This document shows positions 57,501 through 64,000 of a DNA stretch of 64,000 nucleotides, in pieces (position 1 is the first letter of the stretch; every line of letters begins with the position of its first letter). The notes beneath the pieces were generated by a model. It was not told the origin of the DNA. It ran no database searches and was given only the letters and a program-made list of their open reading frames with translations. The translations under genes were made by a program, and so were the position numbers. Source of the DNA: Patella vulgata (Eukaryota; Mollusca; Gastropoda; Patellidae); NCBI RefSeq assembly GCF_932274485.2, contig NC_065881.2, positions 55,314,702-55,378,701 on the forward strand, read 5' to 3'.

Positions 57501-57685
57501 AAAAAATTTTACTTTATATTTTGTTACAGCAATTACAGTCAGGTGACATGACCTCATTAGCAGACGGTATTCAAGTAGCCACGGTAACAACTGAATCAGG
57601 AGAAGTTTTACACATACAGCAAACATCTAATTCGAGTCAGGCTGTTGTAACAGAGGCAACTACAGAATCTGAATTACAAGAATAG
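48540..57685 (+). CDS. BANP: BANP-type BEN-domain nuclear protein, complete
   Basis: Nuclear DNA-binding protein (BANP/SMAR1 in vertebrates, where it binds CGCG-containing promoter motifs and acts in chromatin regulation). Ten coding exons: 48540-48684, 50780-50865, 51010-51179, 51640-51683, 52256-52339, 53029-53104, 54432-54595, 54757-55010, 56760-56906, 57530-57685. All phases fit, giving 441 residues. Exon 3 has a short coiled coil (ICLRLDGIEKKLDSLDQKTK). Exon 5 ends NVTLITLNSE and exon 6 reads DYPNGCWLGDENNPEMRVRV, both close to the vertebrate protein. Exons 7-8 carry the BEN domain: NCRTSEKMALTLLDYLF, SGMGRHGKKQLDPL, YGIRC, then IKQNIDSKCRTAFRRRQRGQ. Exons 9-10 are Gln-rich (EQISQLQQAHHIQILQGDQ) and end SELQE. 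The coding start lies 20 bases after a splice acceptor (48520), so a leader exon lies upstream. One exon has a decayed tandem copy (54243-54343). Confidence 0.96.
48750..50195 (+). repeat. Complete repeat family C element (BANP intron 1)
   Basis: Starts agaggactattaaaatgggt then ccgtctttccgtcaca; ends atgtgtcatctatttatttt then gggggacatcagcctcactg and ttgacttgttt. About eight units of roughly 150 bp alternate between a version with ccttgatgaagttcgaagat and one with ccttgactaagtttgataat. Non-coding. Confidence 0.85.
50200..50690 (+). repeat. Second, partial family C element
   Basis: A new start end (gaagaaagtttgggactatt then aaaatgggtttgtctg) follows the previous element's terminus almost directly; two to three units follow without the distal end. 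Confidence 0.75.
51809..52005. mobile_element. TTAA-flanked MITE, 197 bp (BANP intron 4)
   Basis: TTAA at 51805-51808 and 52006-52009. Tips aggtgcattatgtaag and cttacataatgtatct are complementary but for two positions. Intact reference copy for the elements at 27561-28689 and 45880-46580. Confidence 0.85.
52655..52925 (-). repeat. Dispersed repeat P, copy 2 (BANP intron 5)
   Basis: Inverted match of 25310-25568. It lies about 100 bases upstream of BANP exon 6. A partial further copy of its edge (agtcttttattccccagcat) follows at about 52950. Confidence 0.75.
53355..54240 (+). repeat. Family C element ending at a splice acceptor
   Basis: Start end tagaaagtgtgggactatta at about 53363, decayed units, and a distal end ttatctatttattttgggat then acatcagcttcactgttggg at about 54180-54227. 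The distal end supplies the pyrimidine tract immediately before the AG of the duplicated exon. Confidence 0.7.
54243..54343 (+). pseudogene. Decayed tandem copy of BANP exon 7
   Basis: Reads DLLRIHSNCRISEKMALKLL then DYLFDQDAQANFN, matching the first 33 codons of the true exon (54432-54595: DLLHIHSNCRTSEKMALTLL). It keeps a usable acceptor, but a TAA follows and there is no splice donor, so including it would truncate BANP inside the BEN domain. The duplication (about 54176-54345 and 54357-54539) also includes the upstream family C end. Confidence 0.85.
55055..56115 (+). repeat. Family C element (BANP intron 8)
   Basis: Start end region tgtccgtccgtcggtccagt, alternating units through about 56040, and distal end ggtgggggacatcagcctta then ccgttggcttg at about 56095-56120. 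The plus frame 54873-55196 runs from the true exon into this repeat. Confidence 0.8.
56115..56461. repeat. Tandem duplication, 177-bp unit (BANP intron 8)
   Basis: Unit 1 (56115-56291) and unit 2 (56292-56461) share gttggcttgttatta, acttgtgaaacagatgtact, atcacgtgttttgattga and tagctgctcgtttgtat, with a few small indels. Confidence 0.9.
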
Positions 57686-58000
57686 TCATCATTCTTTTAT
57701 CTGTCCACTGTATACCAGATTTTTATACTAAAAACTAAAAAACTATACAGTTTATTTATTTTGTATAATGCAGCTTGAAGGGGTAAAAATATAAAGATTT
57801 GGTTAAACACATGAAGACTGATAATGTTGTTTAAACTCCATACAGATGTAACATAGTCCTTAATCAGCCTGGCTATCTTGCCATTAGAAATGCAAAAATT
57901 TTATAAATGAACTGAATAAACACAAGACACAATTCTGTTGAATATATTTCCAGTGTATTTCATTCGACTAACTATGTTTCTCTGGTATTTCATCCGTTAC
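57686..58000 (+). other. BANP 3' UTR with candidate poly(A) signal
   Basis: Directly after the stop codon. An AATAAA occurs at 57915-57920; further AT-rich candidates lie at about 58056 and 58576. The true cleavage site cannot be told from sequence. Confidence 0.5.
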
Positions 58001-58129
58001 TGTAAAGAAATCCTGAACACTTATAAGTGAATCGCTGCGCTATAGAAAAGATGTAAATAATAATAAATTATAATTAGTGATTGTATTGTATGTGTACGAA
58101 CTGAAAACCTTGAGTATTGACTGGTTATT

Positions 58130-58250
58130 TACTTCTAGAGTTATGGTCCTTGCTTCACTTTATAGAATCTTATAAACATTCTAAACCATGAAAGTTACCA
58201 TCTGATCTGTAAGGTATTTATGTGCTTTAGGCCAAATAAAAAAAATGTAT
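58130..58250 (-). repeat. Family A core fragment, reverse
   Basis: tacttctagagttatggtcc, ttgcttcactttatagaatc and gaaagttaccatctgatctg match one core unit of family A. Confidence 0.7.
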
Positions 58251-58654
58251 TTTGGATCTCGGATACATTTGCATCACTTATAAAGAGCCGCATAACCTGT
58301 TTTTATTTTTTTTAAAAAAAACAATCCCAAAACAGATCCATTAATTGTTGCATTTAAATGTTTTCTCCGGGTTACAGGAAGTAAATATGGTATGTAATAA
58401 AAAAAAAATTGAATGAACTGTAGACGCAATTATCAAATATGCATCCCTGATAAATGTTATTGACAATCATAATTGATACTGAATAATCATATTATTTAAC
58501 AATGTGATGAGATAAATGTATTTTCTTAAAATTTAAATTGTGGTGCTTATTGTAAGTAGTAGTGATACTTTCACAAAATAAAATCACACCAACTAAAACT
58601 CCCTACTCCATCAGATTTTTAGAATGATTGTCTGAGAACCAGAATATTGTTTTT

Positions 58655-58860
58655 GTATGGCCTTATTTAAATTAGTGAAAATAAGAAACTTCTTGAATAT
58701 CAAGAGTTGCTCTTGTGAAATTGAAGAATTTTGTGAACATTCAAACAACAAAAGTTATTGTGTGTTCTGTATGAAATTAATGTGTGTTATTTATATTAGC
58801 AAAACAAAGAAGCATATTGAATTTCAGTTAATTACTTCTAATTCGTTCTAAAGGTAAAGA
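58655..58860 (-). repeat. Family A core fragment, reverse
   Basis: tatttaaattagtgaaaata, agttattgtgtgttctgtat and agcatattgaatttcag, about one and a half units. The plus frame across it is a repeat reading. Confidence 0.65.
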
Positions 58861-59420
58861 GGGACAAGATGAAGTGTGTTGTTTCATTTAGTGGAAGAAA
58901 CATCTCTCTACATCAGATTAATCAAAACAAGACTTGATTTTCCACATGAAAGTTGTATTTTCATTATGAGAATTTTAAATTCAAACATGTGATGTTGATA
59001 AATATTGAAGTGGTGCACTATATATATTTATTTGTTTTGCCTGTTTTTGTTTATTTTATTGTGAATCAGTTGTTATTTATAATTATAATATTATTAGAAT
59101 GTGAAATAGTCCATAAAAGTGTACAGTTTGCAATTAAATTTATTTTTTCAATATGAGAACTTTATAATGGATATTTTTTTTTTCATTTGTCGTGCTATGT
59201 TTTAGAATTTAAACGAATAGGATCTCAGTCAATTATCTATAGCATGGATGAGGATCTGACTAGCTAACTGCTCATCATCGTCAATGTCTGAGTTATGGTT
59301 ACAGAGTATATCTCATAAACTGTTCAAACTATCTTATGAAACCTTGGTACATACCTATTACAGTGGATGTGCCTTTTGAAAATTAGAAACTTCTCCACTG
59401 AATAAATTTTGTTTAATATA

Positions 59421-59636
59421 TACTCTTCAGAGTATGTTCACAGATGAAGAACTTATCGCTACAACAGAACCACTGAGCTACACATGTGACACGCAATAGC
59501 ACCAAACCCGTGGGAGGGGTTCATTGTAGGCAATTGGCCTGTTATTAACATACACTGGTTACCTCTAATAAAAACAGCAGTGCATTTCCGCAGTTTTGTA
59601 TTGTTTCTGAATATCCCCTACTTTTTTTGAAGAGTA
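59421..59636 (+). mobile_element. Tc1-like MITE, 216 bp
   Basis: Ends tactcttc and (complement) tactcttcaaaaaaagtagg with TA on both sides (59419-59420, 59637-59638). It keeps left-interior sequence (gagtatgttcacagatgaag) and right-interior sequence (cgcagttttgtattgtttct) of the subfamily at 40765-41458 and 63055-64000 but has lost the transposase. Confidence 0.85.
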
Positions 59637-59699
59637 TATATCTGCAAGAAAAAATCCTAGAATGCTGAAAATCAACAGGGTTCATCTTCTCCCACTCCA

Positions 59700-59981
59700 G
59701 GGGGATCACGTGGGTAAGACGCTGGCTCGCTAGCCTGGAGGTCGGGTGTTCGATCCCTGCATTGGCCGAGAAAGTTCATCAAGATTTTCCGGCGTGGTTT
59801 CCCCTTGTCAGTGATGCAGGACGGAGGGCCTGACAAGGACAGCTGTCTGGTCGTTTGGATGGGACGATAAACCGAGGTCCCGTGCACATTGGCATGCACG
59901 TAAAAGATCACTTGGCAGTTGGAATTCGATATAAGTGTAGGCCGTAGCGCCGCTGCCCGGGCAAAATTTCCCTCATAGAAC
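59700..59981 (+). mobile_element. SINE-1, 3'-truncated
   Basis: Matches 44371 from gtgggtaagacgctggctcg to gggcaaaatttccctcatag and then stops abruptly, without the TTTCA tail. Substitutions are few, so it is young. Confidence 0.85.
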
Positions 59982-61279
59982 TCCAATGCTTCACACCAAA
60001 TTTAAAAATCAATATAGTTCATCCTCTCAGAGTTCTAATGATTCAAACCTGTATGGGGGTTAAGAACGGCTGTCGGCAGTGGAAGGAAACCATCTGAATC
60101 TAAAGCTCATAGGTTAGCTCTCCTCCCCCCCCCCCACCATAAAGAAGGTCAAATATGAGCTAACACAACAAAGGAGATAAAATATACGTGTTAATGAATA
60201 TATTAAATATGCAAGAACAGCTATGATGGTTATCTTACTTTTTATTCTTTAGCCTATGTTCATAAAATAGATGTCGACTGTTTCAAAACAATAATTATTG
60301 CCTTTTGTTTTAATCTGAACATTCAGTTTTAATAGTGTGCAAAATGGAGAGGGATATATTATTGAACAGATCGACTGGTAGGTACTAAATGATGGAATGT
60401 GAAACGTCCTACTTTTCTACTGCTCCATCTGGTCTAATGAAGAAGGGGATACTAGTCCTGTGGCTCATGGGGGAGTGATCACCACCCCAGAGGAGACTTT
60501 ATGCGACCCAGTTTTTCCAGAGTCAATTTATTTTAGAAGATGCGGGGGGGGGGGGAGAATGTGTAAATGTTGATATAAATGGTGATCATCTCTTAGATAC
60601 TGTTTGCATCGGTAGTTGTTGAAACAGTTCCCAGATACTCAGTGCATATGCATATGTGGCATTGCGTAGGATTCTGATTTTCGATAAAACGATATATCTG
60701 TTTCATTGAAATAAAACGTGCCCATGAGAAAGTTGAAAATATCAGAAACATTTAGTAGATCAAGTTTATTGAATATGAAATTATAAGCGTGAAACTCAAA
60801 TTTATCGAAGTTCCTCTTTTGTATAATTTCATCTGATAACAAATAGTACATACTTCAAGATGATTATGTTAATTTATAGATCTGTGCCAAAATGAACCCC
60901 AGTTACCTTGTATCTGGAAATTGTTTTAACAACTATTGTTGCCAACAGCAAGCGTTCAAAATAAAATGTTAGTTTCATGGGGAGCAATCGATGCATTAAA
61001 ATAATAAACTGCATCTTGCCGTAATGTAAGGTTATAATTTGTTTGTAGGAAAAGTGAAAAGAAATCAAGAAATTCGATAATTTAAACGAATTCTTTGATA
61101 AGAAAGTATTCGATACAATCAGTTTCTAGGAAAAGTGAAGTCCGGTAGAGAATAGAAGTCTTCTAACTGTTGTAACCAGCTCAAGTTTTAACAATGATCT
61201 CCCGGTATCAATCCGCCTGGCAGGTTATCGGTTACCTCACCCTGTAAAAGAAATGCAAATAAATACCCTTAAAACAAGT
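59982..61279. other. No gene recognised
   Basis: Two homopolymer runs (C at about 60126-60137, G at about 60544-60554) and AT-rich sequence. No exon-like block on either strand. Confidence 0.45.
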
Positions 61280-61405
61280 ATATTTTAAATATATACATGT
61301 ATATCCAAAAGATCTCGGACGAGTTCGATTTTTGCACATACCAGATCGTCGAACTTTATGGATCATTGCCCACGATTGTACAAAAATGACGTTGAGGTCA
61401 CACTT
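61280..61405 (-). repeat. Family B core fragment, reverse
   Basis: ccaaaagatctcggacgagt, ttttgcacataccagatcg and tttatggatcattgcccacg parallel the core block with gatctttgggttataaac and ggggccataatccatgaag. The minus frames here read the repeat. Confidence 0.6.
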
Positions 61406-63054
61406 TTTATTAGGCATTTCAGTGTGAGCATTTATGCCGCCACCCATGTCCATCCCTCCGTCAACAATTAGCTTGTCCCCCAACACCCAACCCAAGACTG
61501 AAGTATAGGGGCCAGTACTGAGAAATGAGAAGGGGAACATTTTAAATATATAAAAATTGATGAAAATATAGCAACGATACAAATTTCCAAAAAAGTTAAT
61601 TTGATTTCACTCTTTGATTGGTTGCCTGTAGTCGCGAAAATGCTATCACCGTTCCCATTGCATATTCGTGTTCCACGTTCCCTGAAATTCCTAAAACAAA
61701 ATATCAAACTTGTATGTCGTTGTTGGTATTGAAATAAAACTTTTCGCGTCAATTTCTGTCGCCATATTGGATTTTGGCCGGCGTATAGGTTCAACCGTTT
61801 GCGGGATGAATCGTAAACTGTCAACAAATAATTCCGGCGACCAACAAAATCTATAAAATGACATATTACACGGCCATTTCGCGGCATGTTTGTTAAGCTC
61901 AATGTGTACTGATGTTTAACAAAACGACACAGACAATTCAATCAAACATTTGTTCAACAACATATTAAAACTAACCCTAATTCAAATTTGTCTGTAATTG
62001 AATCGTCTGTTGTTGAAATCTATACTAGAGAGAAAAAAACACGTTGGATTTAGCTGTAAGAGCTCGTCAAATTCAAAATTATGAAGCCTTATGCGTTATG
62101 GAAGGATTAGTTTTTCAAGCTCATGGCTTGATTTGAATTCTTTAAGGAATGGGGCATCCCATTTATACATGCATGTTTTAACAATCCAACCAAGTTTTGG
62201 ATTTTTTTTATCTATTCCCACCGATCAGGTAAAGATGCACACTGATCCACAGTGAATATTTGCTAGGCCGCTACTAGACTCGTAATTCTCTGTGAAACAG
62301 ATTGGTAAAGATGATTGTTGAGCAGAACCTGAAATTCCCTAAAACATTTTGGGTTACAGACGGCGGTGGCAGTTGTCTAAGAGAGGTGAAGGAATGGAGC
62401 TTACCGTTTAAGTGAATTTGGAAAATTTAACGGCCGCAACTACGTTTTCCTAACGCGAATATCGATTTAAGCCGGTTGAATTAACATCTTCTATTTCTAT
62501 CGTTACACCTCACTGGTTTGCGCGAATAAGATCTTTTACGCTCCTTAAAGCCGACTCATGTGTATAAATTAAATAGATATTTGTGTGGCGTTTTTCTTCT
62601 TCTGTTTTTCGCCACGAAATGGTGTGAAGCGGGCTGGTAGTCGTGGGGAATTCTGCTGCAATTGTCGCTCAGGACCCACACCCCGGTAATTTCTCTGCCA
62701 CCAGTGATCTAGTGGCCGATCACAAGCTCACTAATAGTATGCTAAATAACAAGACAAGGGTTTCTATTAAATTATAAAATGAAACATAATATATGGCAGA
62801 TAGCAATTTTATTATAAAACTTAGAAAGAATATGTCATTCACTGTCAACATACTATTCATACAGTTATCAAATATCCAGTCCCTCACTATATATAACTGC
62901 AGTGACCTATATCTAAATATATAGCTGTCATTTGTCTCGACTATTTAGGCGTCTATATAGACTATAAATAAAACAATACTAACAAATGAAACTAGCTTTG
63001 CCACATTTGGGTAACGCCCTTGTTGAATAAGTATGCCAATAATAATATATAATA
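61406..63054. other. No gene recognised; a coding-like patch near 62 kb
   Basis: At about 61955-62140 the plus strand gives HIKTNPNSNLSVIESSVVE, then after a slip LDLAVRARQIQNYEALCVME. This looks like a decayed protein-coding patch, probably from a repeat, and I cannot name it. The minus frame at 61468-61941 has no family similarity. A short copy of repeat Q is at 62219-62310. Confidence 0.35.
62219..62310. repeat. Repeat Q, short form
   Basis: Holds cacagtgaatatttgctagg then ccgctac and ctctgtgaaacagattgg, the two ends of 36575-37015 brought within about 30 bases. Confidence 0.55.
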
Positions 63055-64000
63055 TACTCTTCAAAAAATTAGCGGATATTCAGAAACACTACAAAACTGC
63101 GGAAATGCACTGCTGTTTTTATTAGAGGTAACCAATGTATGTTAATAACAGGCCAATTGCCTACACATGAACATAAACAGTTCATATGGGCGGCTTATCT
63201 GACGGCCGCATTTCATTCGCAAAGAGATACACCGTCAAAAGTGGACGTTTTTGATTTTTGTCTTAATAATGTGTAATTGATCAACCAATCTTCAGACATT
63301 CAGTAATTCGTCGTGGCATGCTCCTAATCAACCGTCCAATCACGATTTGGGTCAATCTGACCCACTTCTCTTGGAGTGCCACGGCCAATTCTTGCAGTGT
63401 TGTCGGTTGACGTTGACGTCGACGAACACGCCTCCCGATCAAATTAAACGTAACACACTAAAGCAAAGATACGCTAAACAGTAAATCTTATCCAAGAACC
63501 GATAGGAAAGCAAACCTGGATAGATAAACCAGCACGCGGCAGTTTTCATCAACCCTTCCTTGAAGTGTCAAATTTGACAATGAATCCCTCCCACGTGTAT
63601 GGCGCTATTATGTGTCGCATGTGCAGCTCAGTGGTTCTGTTGGGGCGATAAGTTCTTCATCTGTGACAGAACACAATTTTTATGGGAAACAATCACTGGT
63701 TTTATTCTAATAGCACGACGTTTCGACAAGTATCCTCTTATCGTTATCAAGCACAAATGTCATTGTGCTTGATAACGATAAGAGGATACTTGTCGAAACG
63801 TCGTGCTATTAGAATAAAACCAGTGATTGTTTCCCATAAAAATTGTGTTCTGTTATTGTGTACCCCAATCACTAAATGCCACTTAAAGATTATCTTCATC
63901 TGTGAACATACTCTCAAAGCATATCAAGTGTCCATGACTATTTATCATATCACAACCTGAATAGGTATTTGCATTTCAATATCCCCTACTTTTTTTGAAG
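63055..64000 (-). mobile_element. Tc1-like element, decayed, running to or past the window edge
   Basis: Left tip tactcttcaaaaaattagcg with TA before it; the last bases (aatatcccctacttttttt then gaag) are the opposite inverted end, so it nearly finishes in the window. On the minus strand about 63300-63430 encodes remnants of the transposase C-terminus parallel to 41081-41215 (CGACGTCAACGTCAACC region). The rest of the transposase is gone. Interrupted by 63667-63892. Confidence 0.85.
63667..63892. mobile_element. Hairpin insertion: 91-bp perfect inverted repeat with 13-bp target duplication
   Basis: Arms 63666-63756 and 63763-63853 are complementary at every position I checked, around a 6-base loop. 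A 39-base non-palindromic tail follows (about 63854-63892). The 13-mer tcttcatctgtga occurs on both sides (63654-63666 and 63893-63905). The related MITE at 59421 has it once (seen there as tcacagatgaaga), so the segment is an insertion into the Tc1-like element. The arms contain gaaacgtcgtgc. No coding capacity; the frame 63682-63960 is a reading of the hairpin. Confidence 0.9.

Noticed and set aside
61468-61941. Minus-strand 157-codon frame and its neighbour 61232-61582
   Set aside because: No recognised domain, low-complexity hydrophobic end, and part of the second frame reads a family B repeat unit.
63666-63853. Hammerhead ribozyme in the hairpin insertion
   Set aside because: A GAAAC motif is present, but the conserved CUGAUGA segment and a fitting three-helix layout were not found.

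Overview
This is an AT-rich, intron-rich eukaryotic window. Three conserved animal genes are split into small exons with GT-AG introns, and the rest is packed with mobile DNA. The gene set, the intron sizes and the repeat styles (arrays capped by a gtgggcgtata hairpin, tRNA-derived SINEs with TTTCA tails, Tc1/mariner elements) suggest an invertebrate, most likely a mollusc. That assignment is my inference; the three gene calls are much firmer.

Layout. 1-6.6 kb: repeats (a 443-bp direct repeat, a tandem duplication, a 151-bp minisatellite-like element, LINE fragments, a MITE). 6.6-14 kb, minus strand: the first seven coding exons (218 codons) of L-fucokinase (FCSK); the rest of the gene must lie beyond the left edge. 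An intact-looking Tc1-type transposon sits in its intron 6. About 15.4-15.7 kb: likely FCSK 5' exon and promoter with a ZNF143-like motif. 15.7-26.9 kb: intergenic, with a 2-kb long-inverted-repeat element, SINEs, a LINE 3' end and large tandem-repeat elements. 26.9-40 kb, minus strand: a complete POGLUT2-type protein O-glucosyltransferase gene (ten coding exons, 502 codons, signal peptide, filamin-like domain, CAP10 domain, KDEL end). 40-48.5 kb: intergenic repeats between two divergent genes. 48.5-57.7 kb, plus strand: a complete BANP-type BEN-domain gene (ten coding exons, 441 codons) with a decayed duplicate of one exon. 57.7-64 kb: 3' UTR, repeats and a Tc1-like element carrying a perfect-hairpin insertion that runs off the right edge.

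FCSK makes fucose-1-phosphate for GDP-fucose salvage. POGLUT2 glucosylates EGF repeats in the ER. BANP is a nuclear CpG-motif/DNA-binding factor. The first two touch glycosylation of secreted EGF proteins, but nothing in the sequence shows that the neighbourhood is functional.

The most interesting non-genic signal is a modular repeat system. At least two families with different tandem cores share the same end pieces: a 5' palindrome followed by atacgcccaca, and a 3' hairpin ending tgtgggcgtat. The caps are therefore inverted repeats of one another, which resembles non-autonomous Helentron-like elements. A separate 226-bp insertion near the right edge is a 91-bp perfect inverted repeat with a 13-bp target-site duplication.
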